Positions 8,718 to 17,191 of a stretch of DNA of 64,000 bases are shown here, in pieces. The position numbers and the translations under genes are program-made. How positions within the stretch are numbered: the stretch's first letter is position 1; each line of letters starts with the position of its first letter. Origin of the DNA: JAHFRG01 sp041495205 (GTDB lineage Bacteria > Pseudomonadota > Gammaproteobacteria > Burkholderiales > JAHFRG01); assembly GCA_041495205.1 (NCBI GenBank), contig JBGQCF010000002.1:62001-126000 (forward strand), in the 5' to 3' direction. The notes beneath the pieces are model-generated. The model had not been told where the DNA came from, searched no databases, and was given only the letters and a program-made list of their open reading frames with translations.

Positions 8718-9146
8718 TCAGGTGATCGCCAGCTGTTTAGCCTTGCTCGCAGCCTTTTTGGGCAGGGTGAGTTCCAGCACGCCGTTGTCGTAGTGAGCCT
8801 GGGCGGCTTTTTCGTCGACATCCTGGGCGAGTGTGAAGCTGCGGTAAACATTGCCGTAATAGCATTCGCTGTGAAGCAGTTTTTCGCCGTTTCTCTTTTC
8901 CTTTTCCTGTTTCACTTCGGCGCTGATTGAAACCTGGTTGTCGTCGATGTTGACGGCGATGTTTTCCTTCTTCACGCCCGGAATTTCGGCGCGGACTGTA
9001 TATGCCTTCTCATTCTCGGTAACATCCATCTTGATCTGCAGTGGCGGCTGCCCCTCGAGGCGGATCGGGCGCAGGAAGAATCCCTTGAACATATCATCAA
9101 GTGCGTTCTCGGCGAACGGATCGAAACGAGTAATATTGCTGGCCAT
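8718..9146 (-). CDS. Hsp20/alpha-crystallin small heat-shock protein
   Basis: Cytoplasmic holdase of 142 residues that keeps unfolding proteins soluble under stress. Seen: N-terminal arm RFDPFAENALDDMFKGFF, an alpha-crystallin domain starting with IKMDVTENEKAYTVRAEIPGVKKENI (about residues 38-63), the closing signature GVLELTLPKK (about 122-131) and a short C-terminal tail. The ATG at 9146 is preceded by an AAGGAGCAA-like Shine-Dalgarno sequence on the minus strand. An FNR-like box at 9271-9284 is 125 bases upstream, but lies closer to the divergent GGDEF gene. It is transcribed alone. Confidence 0.92.
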   Translation of the reverse strand: MASNITRFDPFAENALDDMFKGFFLRPIRLEGQPPLQIKMDVTENEKAYTVRAEIPGVKKENIAVNIDDNQVSISAEVKQEKEKRNGEKLLHSECYYGNVYRSFTLAQDVDEKAAQAHYDNGVLELTLPKKAASKAKQLAIT

Positions 9147-9270
9147 GGCTTGCTCCTTATCAAAAAGATTAAACGAATTTAACGGGAAACCCTATCCGGC
9201 CTGACAGCAGGCTCAGAATGAGCACCTGTTTCACCAAAGGCCACTATAATCGCGATATGGCGCAACGTTT

Positions 9271-9284
9271 TTGACCTGGATCAA
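9271..9284. promoter_or_regulatory. FNR/Anr-type box
   Basis: TTGACCTGGATCAA, one mismatch from TTGAT-N4-ATCAA. It is centred about 41 bases upstream of the GGDEF gene's ATG (9319) and 131 bases upstream of the divergent hsp20. Confidence 0.55.
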
Positions 9285-9318
9285 ACAAATGCCCATGACG
9301 GCTCGTTAATCTCTTTTC

Positions 9319-10242
9319 ATGACTGATGCGAAACGTGCTCGGAAAGTTGGCGTGGGCGGCAGGAAACGGGGCCTGCTGGCTGAGGCGCTTGCCAAAATAG
9401 CCAACGCGATTTTCATCACAGATCCCCAAGGACGCATCGTCTGGTCGAACAACGCTTTCTGGGAATTGAGCGGTTATTCCAAACAGGAGATCCTGGGCCG
9501 CACCCCAAGCTTTCTGAAGTCAGGGCGGCAGGGCGCCCGCTTTTACAGTGAAATGTGGAACACCATCCGCTCGCGTAGGGTTTGGCGTGGCAAACTGGTC
9601 GAGCGCAGAAAGGATGGCACGCTTTTCGTCGTAGAAGAAACCATCACGCCGCTGATGGATTCCTTGGGTAACATCACTCACTTCATCGCGATTCAGCACG
9701 ATTTGACATTGCATGAAAGAGAAGGCGAGCGGACGCGTTTTCTCGCCTACCACGACAGCTTGACCGGCCTCGCCAATCGTGCGTTGCTGCTCAAGTTCCT
9801 CGAGGGGGCCTTCGCCAAGGCGAAGCGCCGAGGGCACATGGTAGGGGTGCTGTTTCTCGACTTGGACCGATTCAAGGGCGTCAACGACAGGCGGGGTCAT
9901 CGTGTCGGCGACCTGTTGCTGAGGACGGTGGCGGAACGGCTTAATGCTGCGGTGCGCCAGACGGATGTGGTGGCGCGCGTCGGCGGAGACGAGTTTGTCA
10001 TTGTTCAGACCGACCTGGAGAATCCGGGCGCAGCGCGAGCTCTGGCCCGGAAGCTGGTGGCCCGCATCCGCCAACCCTATAATTTTTACGGAGTGAAAGT
10101 GAATATCAAGACCAGCGTGGGGATCGCTTTATTTCCACAACATGGAAACGACCCTGAACCGCTGCTCACTCTAGCGGACCGTGCGATGTACAAGGCCAAA
10201 AAGGCCGGCGGCAATGGCTACCGGTTTTTTGATCAGCCGTGA
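9319..10242 (+). CDS. PAS-GGDEF diguanylate cyclase
   Basis: Makes the second messenger c-di-GMP from two GTP. Of 307 residues, about 25-135 form a PAS domain with PAC-type tail (FITDPQGRIVWSNNAF, ERRKDGTLF) and 142-305 form the GGDEF domain. The active-site signature GGDEF is intact at residues 222-226, with metal-site Asp in LFLDLDRFK. An inhibitory I-site RQTD occurs at 213-216, exactly five residues before GGDEF, so product feedback is expected. No membrane helix or EAL domain is present, so it is a cytoplasmic sensor; the PAS ligand is unknown. The FNR-like box just upstream suggests oxygen-linked expression. The next gene is transcribed towards it. Confidence 0.92.
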   Translation: MTDAKRARKVGVGGRKRGLLAEALAKIANAIFITDPQGRIVWSNNAFWELSGYSKQEILGRTPSFLKSGRQGARFYSEMWNTIRSRRVWRGKLVERRKDGTLFVVEETITPLMDSLGNITHFIAIQHDLTLHEREGERTRFLAYHDSLTGLANRALLLKFLEGAFAKAKRRGHMVGVLFLDLDRFKGVNDRRGHRVGDLLLRTVAERLNAAVRQTDVVARVGGDEFVIVQTDLENPGAARALARKLVARIRQPYNFYGVKVNIKTSVGIALFPQHGNDPEPLLTLADRAMYKAKKAGGNGYRFFDQP

Positions 10243-10329
10243 GTCCTTTTACGTCAGCACTTCCTGCAGCGCGCAACTTGCGTCACGTACGCGGCTGGCG
10301 CGATCTGTTGAGATTTCGATGGCAGGCAA

Positions 10330-11067
10330 TTAAAGGCGCTCTACCGGGGGCGTGAACAGATAACCTGCGGCCCGTACCGTCGTTATTAGAGTGGGGTGTT
10401 GCGCATCGGACTCGATTTTTTGCCGCAGGCGCCCTACCTGTACATCGATGGTGCGGTCATAGGGTCCGGCCGCGCGGCCGCGGGTAAGATCAAGCAGTTC
10501 ATCCCGGCTTAATACCCGATTCGGGTGAGTCACGAAGACCACCAGCAAATCGAACTCTCCCTTGGTAAGAGGGATATCGACATTATCGGGAGAAAGTAGT
10601 CGGCGGGTTGAAAAATCCAGCTGCCATCCCGCGAAGCGCACGATGGTGTCCGCGTTGGCGTGTTTGTGGCTTGCACCGGCGCGCCGCAGAACGCTGCGCA
10701 CCCTTGCCAGGAGTTCGCGCAGGTCGAACGGTTTGGCGAGGTAATCATCGGCCCCCATTTCCAGGCCCACCACCCGGTCAACGGTTTCCCCTTTGCCGGT
10801 CAATATGATGATCCCAACATCGGAGTGCTCCCGCAGATAGCGGGTCAGCGAAAATCCGTCCTGTCCGGGAAGCACGAGATCGAGAATGACCAGATCCACC
10901 GGCGCCGATGCCATGACCCGGCGCATCGCCTCACCGTCTTCCGCAGTGCTGACCCGGAAACCTTCCACCGAAAGGTAGTTCTGCACCAGTTCGCAGATCG
11001 CCGGTTCGTCGTCCACCACCAAGATATGTTTTTCTGTCGTCATGGCTGGATTTGAGCGGCCGTGCAT
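10330..11067 (-). CDS. OmpR/PhoB-family response regulator
   Basis: DNA-binding regulator of 245 residues. Seen: receiver domain at about residues 13-125 with acidic pair DDE, phospho-acceptor Asp in LVILDLVLP, Thr in IILTGKGE and Lys in YLAKPFD; then a winged-helix domain at about 145-240 with LTKGEFDLL and DRTIDVQVGRLRQKIE. There are two candidate starts, ATG 11067 and ATG 11043 (MTTEKHILVVDDE); the second gives the more typical N-terminus. No cognate kinase is adjacent on the same strand. Direct repeats at 11090-11127 upstream look like a binding site for a regulator of this class, so self-regulation is possible. Confidence 0.88.
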   Translation of the reverse strand: MHGRSNPAMTTEKHILVVDDEPAICELVQNYLSVEGFRVSTAEDGEAMRRVMASAPVDLVILDLVLPGQDGFSLTRYLREHSDVGIIILTGKGETVDRVVGLEMGADDYLAKPFDLRELLARVRSVLRRAGASHKHANADTIVRFAGWQLDFSTRRLLSPDNVDIPLTKGEFDLLVVFVTHPNRVLSRDELLDLTRGRAAGPYDRTIDVQVGRLRQKIESDAQHPTLITTVRAAGYLFTPPVERL

Positions 11068-11089
11068 GGTTTGAGCTGAGCCGGAGCGC

Positions 11090-11127
11090 TGTTACAGACT
11101 GTTACAAAATAGGTAATTTTTGTTATC
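11090..11127. promoter_or_regulatory. Helically phased direct repeats, candidate OmpR-type operator
   Basis: TGTTACA occurs at 11090-11096 and 11100-11106 (10-base period), followed by TGTTATC at 11121-11127, about two turns on. OmpR/PhoB-type regulators typically bind head-to-tail repeats with such phasing. It lies between the divergent response regulator and fnr-like genes. Confidence 0.45.
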
Positions 11128-11303
11128 TCCGGTTTACAAAGTCGCCTTAATCTGGCCGTGTGATATCTAGCACGTGTAAAAGCTATCCTGACAAGAATCA
11201 TAGCCCAGATGCGGGGGGAGGGAAACCTGCCGGGTGCAGCGAATGGGTTAATCGAAAGATCATCAATAGAGAAATGGCTTTGTTTTAATTTAAGGAGGAT
11301 TCC

Positions 11304-12101
11304 ATGGCTACGCCGATTATTCTACACAACGTTACATCTGTCCCTTGCAGAGTCCAGTCAGGATGCGCGACGTGCAGCTTGCGTGAATTATGCGTTCCCG
11401 CCGGCCTCGGGCAGGCGGAACTTCTCCGCCTTGATGGCCTGATTCAGCACAGGCGGCCGATTAAGCGCGGCGGCTATGTGTTTAGGGCCGGAGCGCTCTT
11501 GCGCTCGCTTTTCGCCATTCGCGCGGGTTCTTTCAAGACAACGGTCCTGCATGATGACGGGCGGGAGCAGGTTACGGGTTTTTATATGGCCGGAGAGATC
11601 ATGGGTCTGGATGGAATAAGCTCGGATGCCCACACCGCGAATGCGGTAGCGCTGGAAGACGGCGAGCTGTGCGAGCTGCCGTTTGACGAACTGGAACGGC
11701 TGGTGCGCCACATTCCTTCTTTGCAGCACCATTTCCACAGAATCATGAGCCGTGAGATCGTGCGCGATCACGGGGTGATGCTCCTGCTCGGCGCGATGAG
11801 CGCAGAAGAGCGCGTCGCAACATTCCTGCTGCAGCTTTCGAAACGCTATCTGGCGCGGGGTTACTCACACAGCCGCTTCTGCCTGCGCATGAGCCGGGGA
11901 GAAATCGGCAGCTATCTTGGCCTCACGATCGAAACCGTGAGCCGCGTTTTTTCGAGGCTCCAGGAAGAAGGTTTTGTCAGCGTGCAAAAACGGGATATTT
12001 GCCTCAAAAATATACCCGGATTGAGGAAATTAATCGGCCATAACGACGTGGGCAGGCGTGAAATTGCGGCGCGCCCGGCACTACTGCATGCAGTGGCTTG
12101 A
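11304..12101 (+). CDS. fnr: FNR/Anr-type oxygen-sensing transcription regulator
   Basis: Global anaerobic regulator of 265 residues. Seen: N-terminal iron-sulfur ligands Cys21-x2-Cys24-x5-Cys30 with a fourth cysteine at 123 (GELCELPF), the same pattern as E. coli FNR (20, 23, 29, 122); a cyclic-nucleotide-binding-fold sensor domain (about 45-150); and a helix-turn-helix whose recognition helix IETVSR carries Glu210, Ser213 and Arg214, the residues that in FNR read TTGAT half-sites. The start follows AAGGAGG at good spacing. Many TTGAT-N4-ATCAA boxes occur in this window, so it is the natural candidate regulator. The C-terminal extension of about 20 residues is unremarkable. An oxygen-sensing [4Fe-4S] cluster is expected. 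Confidence 0.93.
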   Translation: MATPIILHNVTSVPCRVQSGCATCSLRELCVPAGLGQAELLRLDGLIQHRRPIKRGGYVFRAGALLRSLFAIRAGSFKTTVLHDDGREQVTGFYMAGEIMGLDGISSDAHTANAVALEDGELCELPFDELERLVRHIPSLQHHFHRIMSREIVRDHGVMLLLGAMSAEERVATFLLQLSKRYLARGYSHSRFCLRMSRGEIGSYLGLTIETVSRVFSRLQEEGFVSVQKRDICLKNIPGLRKLIGHNDVGRREIAARPALLHAVA

Positions 12102-12117
12102 TGGTCTAAGGTTACAA

Positions 12118-12498
12118 ATGGATACGGCTCCCGGCGCCGGCTGTCGCACCGTTTTCGTGGTGGACGATGACGAGGCTGTGCGCGACATGCTGAGAACGCT
12201 GATCGAGGCGGACGGCTTCAAAGTGCGGACTTGGCGCAGCGCTGAAGCATTTCTTGCCGATCATGAATTACCCCAATCCGGTTGTCTGGTGCTGGACCTT
12301 GAACTCCCTGGGATGAACGGCCTGGAACTTGCGGAAACGCTTCAGGCGCGCCATGTGCAGCTGCCCATTATCCTTGTGAGCAGCCGGGGGGATTTACTAA
12401 CCTCGACACGGGCCAAAGGCATCAATGCGCTGGGTTATTTAAGCAAGCCTTTTGATACTCAGTTATTGATTGATTGTATCCGTCACGCTATGGCATAG
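12118..12498 (+). CDS. Single-domain response regulator (FixJ-type receiver without output domain)
   Basis: Receiver-only protein of 126 residues. Seen: acidic cluster VVDDDEAV, phospho-acceptor Asp in LVLDLELPGMNGLEL, Ser in ILVSSRGD and Lys in YLSKPFD. It most resembles the receiver of FixJ/TodT-type regulators, but the LuxR-type DNA-binding domain is absent and a stop follows immediately after RHAMA. It could relay phosphate, or act through protein contacts. ATG 12118 is chosen because the frame upstream of it overlaps the end of the fnr-like gene. The hybrid kinase on the opposite strand 30 bases away is a possible partner. Confidence 0.85.
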   Translation: MDTAPGAGCRTVFVVDDDEAVRDMLRTLIEADGFKVRTWRSAEAFLADHELPQSGCLVLDLELPGMNGLELAETLQARHVQLPIILVSSRGDLLTSTRAKGINALGYLSKPFDTQLLIDCIRHAMA

Positions 12499-12527
12499 GC
12501 CCAGGTTTCGTCTTAATTCCGATGTAA

Positions 12528-14198
12528 TTATTGTTCCAGCACGCGGCGGATTCGTTGGGCCAGGGCTTCCTTGGTGTAGGGTTTGGTGATGAGTTGAATG
12601 CCGTCAGCAAGCTCTCCGTCATGCACCAAGGTGTTTTCCGTGTAGCCGGAGGTGAACAGGACCTTCATCGCGGGGCGGCGGCGCAAGGCTTCGCGCGAGA
12701 GCTCCAATCCGTTCATTCCACCCGGCATGACAAGATCGGTAAACAATAAATCGATAGGACGCCTTTCCTCCACGATGGCAAGAGCTTGTTCTCCGTTTGT
12801 CGCTTCGAGCACGGCGTAACCAAGGTCGTGCAGGAATGCGGCAGCGAGTTCGCGTACGCCTTCGTCGTCCTCAGCCAGCAGCACGGTCTCGCCGCGGGCT
12901 CGCGGCGCGTGGCTGGAGAAGTATTCTTCCTCGCGCGCATTCTCATTTCCTTTTGCCTGCGGCAGATAAAGTTGTACCGTGGTTCCACGCGTAAGTTCGC
13001 TGTAGAGCCTGACGTGCCCGCCCGATTGCTTGACAAAACCATACACCGCCGCTAAGCCAAGGCCGCTGCCTTTTCCGGCGCCTTTGGTGGTAAAGAATGG
13101 CTCAAATGCCCGCTTCATTACTTCCGGTGACATTCCGCTGCCGCTGTCTCTTACCGATACCATGACGTAGCGCCCGGGAACCACGTCGGTCTCAGCAGTG
13201 TCCAGGCAGGGGTCAAAAAAAGCGTAGGCTGCTTCGATCATCAGTCGGCCGCCGCCCGGCATGGCATCGCGTGCATTGAGTGCGAGGTTGAGCAAGGCAT
13301 TTTCCAATTGGCCCGGGTCGGCCAATGCTTTTGCCAATTCCGATTCAATGGTTGTTTCGACGAGGATGGATTCCCCCAAAGTCCGCCGCAGCATGTCGCT
13401 CATGTTGCGCACCAACTTGCCGATGTCTATCTCCTGGGGCTGTAACGGTTGCCGGCGTGAAAAGGCAAGCAGCTTCTGTGTCAATTCTGCGCCGCGTGCC
13501 GCCGCTTTTGCCGCCGCGGAGGCAAGCTTGAGCAACAAGGGGATGTGAGCGACACGTTCCTGAAGCATCTGCAGGTTGCCGCTGATCACCGTAAGCAGGT
13601 TGTTGAAATCGTGAGCCACACCGCCGGTTAACTGTCCAACCGCCTCCATTTTCTGGGCCTGCAGCAAAGACTCTTCCACGCGGGCACGCTCGGCTATTTC
13701 ATTTTGCAGTGCGCGGTTGGCCTCGGCCAGTTCGCGGGTGCGCTGTTCCACCCGCGTCTCCAGTTGTTCGCGGGCCTTGTGTAGCTCGTTTTCCACTTGT
13801 TTGCGCTTGGTGATATCCCGGATGATTGTTATGACTAGAGTTCCATCCGATGTTTGCAAAGGGCTCAGCATGATGTCTACGGGGAATTCGCCTCCGTCCT
13901 GATGCCGCCCATAAAGTTCCAGGTCCGCGCCCATGGAGCGGCTACGCGGTTGAGCGGCATACCCAATGCGATGGTTTACGTGCTTACCCCGATAACGTTC
14001 CGGCAACAGGATTTCCACCGGTTCCCCGATAAGGTCTTCGCGCCTGTAGCCAAACATGGCTTGTACTTGGGCATTGGTCCGGACGATCCGTCCGTCTGCG
14101 CCAACCACGACAATGGCATCGGGAGCCGACTCGAAAAGCCCAAGCAATACCTCGTTATTTTCGTGTGCGGTGATGCCGCGCGGAAGTTTGCTGCTCAT
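12528..14198 (-). CDS. PAS hybrid sensor histidine kinase with C-terminal receiver
   Basis: Cytoplasmic hybrid kinase of 556 residues. Domain order: PAS/PAC (about 20-135, SAPDAIVVVGADGRIV and FPVDIMLSPLQ), coiled coil (about 135-180), dimerisation domain with phospho-acceptor His in GGVAHDFNNLLTVI (about 190-205), ATPase domain with N-box NLALNARDAMPGGG, G1 DSGSGM and G2 GSGLGLAAVYG, then a receiver (about 435-553) with Asp in LLFTDLVMPGG. No membrane helix is present, so the signal is internal, possibly redox or a small ligand. It lies tail-to-tail with the lone receiver at 12118-12498. The downstream effector is unknown. Confidence 0.9.
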   Translation of the reverse strand: MSSKLPRGITAHENNEVLLGLFESAPDAIVVVGADGRIVRTNAQVQAMFGYRREDLIGEPVEILLPERYRGKHVNHRIGYAAQPRSRSMGADLELYGRHQDGGEFPVDIMLSPLQTSDGTLVITIIRDITKRKQVENELHKAREQLETRVEQRTRELAEANRALQNEIAERARVEESLLQAQKMEAVGQLTGGVAHDFNNLLTVISGNLQMLQERVAHIPLLLKLASAAAKAAARGAELTQKLLAFSRRQPLQPQEIDIGKLVRNMSDMLRRTLGESILVETTIESELAKALADPGQLENALLNLALNARDAMPGGGRLMIEAAYAFFDPCLDTAETDVVPGRYVMVSVRDSGSGMSPEVMKRAFEPFFTTKGAGKGSGLGLAAVYGFVKQSGGHVRLYSELTRGTTVQLYLPQAKGNENAREEEYFSSHAPRARGETVLLAEDDEGVRELAAAFLHDLGYAVLEATNGEQALAIVEERRPIDLLFTDLVMPGGMNGLELSREALRRRPAMKVLFTSGYTENTLVHDGELADGIQLITKPYTKEALAQRIRRVLEQ

Positions 14199-14210
14199 AC
14201 GTTGGTGGTT

Positions 14211-14534
14211 TTATCTTTTCTTGTTTAGCAAGTCTTCCGCCCAGGAAAGCGCTGCAATCACATTGGGGAAACCGATAGTACTGGTAGCCAGGATGATTGC
14301 TTGATGGATTTCCTGCGGCTTGACACCGATTTCCAAGGCGCGCCGGACATGGCTGTGAACCGCGCCCTCGGAACGTATGGCGGCTGCAGCCGCGATCTGG
14401 ATCAGATGTGCGGTTTTGTCATTGATCGGGCCTTCCTTTCGTACCGCGATGCCCAGTTTTTCCACCGCCTGAAATAGCCGGGAATGCTGGTTCTTGAGTC
14501 TAAGGTAAACATTGGGTTCCCTTTTCTTGGCCAT
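14211..14534 (-). CDS. Carboxymuconolactone decarboxylase (CMD)-family protein lacking redox cysteines
   Basis: Small all-helical protein of 107 residues in the AhpD/CMD-like fold. Seen: KTAHLIQIAAAAAIRSEGAVHSHVRRALEIGVKPQEIHQAI in short overlapping motifs, especially HSHVRRAL and EIHQAIILA. AhpD-type members carry a CxxC pair before the histidine; here those positions are Ser/Gly/Ala, so a peroxiredoxin-reductase role is unlikely. ATG 14534 is chosen over an in-frame upstream start because AGGAGG precedes it by five bases. It lies 12 bases downstream of the hybrid-kinase start, on the same strand. Function unknown. Confidence 0.8.
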   Translation of the reverse strand: MAKKREPNVYLRLKNQHSRLFQAVEKLGIAVRKEGPINDKTAHLIQIAAAAAIRSEGAVHSHVRRALEIGVKPQEIHQAIILATSTIGFPNVIAALSWAEDLLNKKR

Positions 14535-14651
14535 GAAGGCCTCCTTCGATAGTCTGGTTACGAATTCATTGTATAGCACGATGCTTTCCGGTGCGAGGGA
14601 GGGCAGCTTTTCCGATGATTGAAGTCAACGCTTGCGAAATTGATGCCGCAT

Positions 14652-14665
14652 TTGATTTGGATCAA
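14652..14665 (+). promoter_or_regulatory. FNR/Anr box, perfect consensus
   Basis: TTGATTTGGATCAA, an exact TTGAT-N4-ATCAA palindrome centred about 68 bases upstream of the narK-like ATG (14727). Confidence 0.75.
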
Positions 14666-14726
14666 TACCAGTGTTTCACGGCGTAGCTACGGTGCTCGAT
14701 GTGTCATTAATCGTGGGGGGACGAGT

Positions 14727-15680
14727 ATGGCATCGCACGTCCAACAACAGTTTTCCGTATTGGCTGCAAGCACTGTGGCGTTCACCGTGTGCTTTGCAGT
14801 CTGGGTAATGTTCTCGATCATCGGCATCCCGATCAAAGCTGCTCTTAACCTTAACGAAACCCAATTCGGCCTTTTGGCTGCAACGCCTATATTGACGGGC
14901 TCGCTGATACGGTTACCGCTCGGGATGCTCACCGACAAAGTGGGCGGGCGCATCGTGTATTTTGTCCTGATGCTTTCCACAGTTGTTCCGATTTATCTGG
15001 TCGGGGAGGCGACGGAATTTTGGCAGTATCTGATCCTTGGGTTGTTTGTGGGAATTGCAGGAGGCTCATTTTCCGTGGGCATTGCTTATGTGGCGCGCTG
15101 GTTTTCCCGGGAACGCCAGGGGTTCGCTATGGGTATATTCGGTGCCGGTAACGCAGGTGCTGCGGTAACCAAATTTGTCGCTCCTACGCTTGTGGTGGCT
15201 TACGGCTGGCAGATGGTGCCAAAGGTCTATGCCATCGCCATGCTGATTACGGTTCTTCTGTTCTGGATGTTTTCCTACACTGAAGAAAGTCATCAGGTCG
15301 GGCGTTCGATTACTTTAAAGGATCAGATCACGGCGCTAAAAGATCCGCGCGTCTGGAAGTACTGCCAGTATTACTCCATCGTGTTTGGTGGTTACGTAGC
15401 ACTTTCGCTCTGGATGACTAAGTATTACATCCAGGAATATGGTTTCGATATCCAGAGAGCGGCTCTCATCGCAGCCGTCTTCGTGCTGCCTTCAGGCGTA
15501 ATCCGCGCCGCAGGTGGTTGGCTTTCAGACAAGTTCGGCGCACCATCGGTTCCCCCATTTAGTGGTTCGAATCCAATCGCGCCTACCAAAAACCATCTTA
15601 TCGTTATACCGCCACAGGCGCATGCGGGCAGACGAACTCCTCGGCCTGCATTTCATCGAAAGGCAGCCGACCTTCCCTAA
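14727..15680 (+). pseudogene. narK: 3'-truncated NarK-type nitrate/nitrite transporter
   Basis: Major-facilitator protein related to NarK. It opens MASHVQQQFSVLA after a G-rich ribosome site and shows NLNETQFGLLAA, RLPLGMLTDKVGGR (MFS signature) and GNAGAAVTKFVAPTL (nitrate-signature-like glycine region). Similarity stops at GGWLSDKFGA near 15540, after roughly eight or nine of twelve helices. The following 45 codons are unrelated: they read through a tRNA-Val 3' fragment and into the antisense of the chaperone gene. The missing C-terminal helices make transport unlikely. A perfect FNR box upstream shows the promoter was once part of the anaerobic regulon. Confidence 0.82.
15563..15588 (+). 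other. tRNA-Val 3'-end fragment, candidate attachment-site scar
   Basis: The 26 bases from TGGTTCGAATCC to CGCGCCTACCA look like the T-arm, acceptor 3' strand and CCA end of a betaproteobacterial tRNA-Val(GAC). No 5' half (acceptor AGGCGCG, D-arm or anticodon arm) is present upstream. Site-specific integrases commonly use exactly this 3' portion, so this may be one end (attL/attR) of an integrated or deleted element. It lies precisely where narK similarity ends. Confidence 0.6.
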
Positions 15681-16317
15681 GCTGCGGCCGGACGCGCAGG
15701 CGTTTGCATTCGGCGGTCACCACTGCTTGAAGCGCGTTTGCCAACTCCAGATAAGGTGATGCGGCACTGTGTTCCCGGAAGTTATTCACCAAGGCGCCAA
15801 TCCAGCGGCCGAGATGTTGTTCCAGGAAGGTTTTAGCCGCCTTTTCGGTAACCTTGCGGTTCACAAGCTGGTTTCGCGACTCGGCATAAACCTGTTTCAC
15901 CAGCAACAGACTGTAATACTCAAGCTCCGTGCAGATATGATCAGGTAGATCCGGGTTCGTTGCAGAGGGCTCCACGCCGAACGCTCTATAGAATCCGCTG
16001 ATATCGGCAAGCTCGTGAGTGCGACCCGCGATTCGGCGCCCGTCGCCATACGCAGTTTCGTGGAGAGAAACCGGGCCGTTGCCCAGAAACAGGCGGCTGT
16101 ACTCGGCGGCCATGCTCACTTCATCGGCATTTCTAAAGGCGCGGCTGACGCGTTCGATCTCGCGTAATCCTATTGTTGATTTTTTGATATTCGAGAACTC
16201 GCGCCGCATGGCCGCTTTATGACCCGCATCGGGATAAGAGAAACCTCGCGCCAATGCACGAAAAACAGCCGCAGCCTCCAGCAAATCCTCAAGCTGTCTC
16301 TTTTCTGCACGATCCAT
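15604..16317 (-). CDS. TorD/NarJ-family molybdoenzyme maturation chaperone
   Basis: Cytoplasmic all-helical chaperone of 237 residues that binds the catalytic subunit's Tat signal and holds it until the molybdenum cofactor is inserted. Seen: EYSRLFLGNGPVSLHETAYG and GFYRAFGVEP, the region typical of TorD/DmsD proteins, plus LPDHICTELEYYSLLL. ATG 16317 is preferred to the upstream GTG 16329 because GAGGT precedes it. It is last in the narG-like, narH-like, gamma, chaperone operon, 13 bases after the gamma subunit. It probably serves the exported catalytic subunit at 18340-21828. Confidence 0.83.
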   Translation of the reverse strand: MDRAEKRQLEDLLEAAAVFRALARGFSYPDAGHKAAMRREFSNIKKSTIGLREIERVSRAFRNADEVSMAAEYSRLFLGNGPVSLHETAYGDGRRIAGRTHELADISGFYRAFGVEPSATNPDLPDHICTELEYYSLLLVKQVYAESRNQLVNRKVTEKAAKTFLEQHLGRWIGALVNNFREHSAASPYLELANALQAVVTAECKRLRVRPQLREGRLPFDEMQAEEFVCPHAPVAV

Positions 16318-16330
16318 GATAGCCCCCACC

Positions 16331-17176
16331 TCACTTGCCGAGTTTCAAAGGTACCCAGCTTGACCAAGCCTTGCGTGAACCGACTTCGCGGCTTCCCCCT
16401 TCCCATACCGCAAATGCAGCGACGCTGCTGCCGCCGGGTTCAAAACGCGGAGCGTTGGCGCTCTCGGTCGCCATCGGCGTGGTGATCACCACATGCCACA
16501 TGCCATTTTTCCACACTCCCTTCCCATCGGCGTGCTGGTCGGGTTTAACCGTCATGCTGCCGAAGCCTTCCGCCATCTGGTCCAGCACCGGACTTGCCTT
16601 GGGTCGGGAGATCGGGTTATCCACCCCAAGCGCTCCGGTATACGGGCGCGCGTCGGTCGTCCGCAGTACCTGGTCAGGGTACAAGTCCACCATGGCGTTG
16701 GGATAAAGATCGCGCACTTGCGGTTCGCCTTTCTCGATGTCATGTTGAAAAGCCGCCCGCCACTGAAGTATATTCACCCGCCCCCCGGGGTTTCCCATCA
16801 TCGGGCTGGGCATGGCGCCCGATTTCAGTTGAATCGGAAACTCTACCGCCACCTGGTCGCCGAATTCATCGACCACGATGCGATCGCTCTTGGTCGGGTC
16901 TTTCCACTCGATGAGCAGCGCCAGCCATTGGCCGTTGTGCGCGGCCCTCACTTTGAGTTCGCTTACCGCCGGTTTAAGGTTGTTCGGCGTAGCCACCATT
17001 TGCGGCAGCATCGGTACGTTCACCGGCTTGGCCTGTTTCCACATCGCGGACTCCATATCCAGGATTGGCCCACTGCCTTTCATTCGGATCGCCTGCAGCA
17101 CCGTTTCAGCGGGGAAAGCCGGCGCGACAGCCATGGCCATTGCGGCGGCCGCCCATAATCGATTGACCCTGTTCAT
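16331..17176 (-). CDS. Periplasmic haem b-type gamma subunit of a type II DMSO-reductase complex (NxrC/EbdC-like)
   Basis: Exported electron-transfer subunit of 281 residues. Seen: signal peptide (RLWAAAAMAMAVAPAFPAE, cleavage near residue 22), then a beta-rich domain with DMESAMWKQAKPVNVP, LALLIEWKDPTKSD and VAVEFPIQL, resembling the haem-binding subunits of ethylbenzene, selenate and chlorate enzymes and NXR. In those relatives a Met and a Lys ligate haem b; the exact ligands here are not assigned. ATG 17176 (MNRVNR) is chosen because AGGAG lies six bases upstream. With no narI present, this subunit would pass electrons to or from soluble periplasmic carriers. It lies 15 bases after the beta subunit. 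Confidence 0.8.
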   Translation of the reverse strand: MNRVNRLWAAAAMAMAVAPAFPAETVLQAIRMKGSGPILDMESAMWKQAKPVNVPMLPQMVATPNNLKPAVSELKVRAAHNGQWLALLIEWKDPTKSDRIVVDEFGDQVAVEFPIQLKSGAMPSPMMGNPGGRVNILQWRAAFQHDIEKGEPQVRDLYPNAMVDLYPDQVLRTTDARPYTGALGVDNPISRPKASPVLDQMAEGFGSMTVKPDQHADGKGVWKNGMWHVVITTPMATESANAPRFEPGGSSVAAFAVWEGGSREVGSRKAWSSWVPLKLGK

Positions 17177-17191
17177 TCCCATCTCCTCGCC

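Noticed and set aside
15563..15588. A complete tRNA-Val gene
   Set aside because: Only the 3' third is present; D-arm, anticodon arm and 5' acceptor strand are missing upstream.
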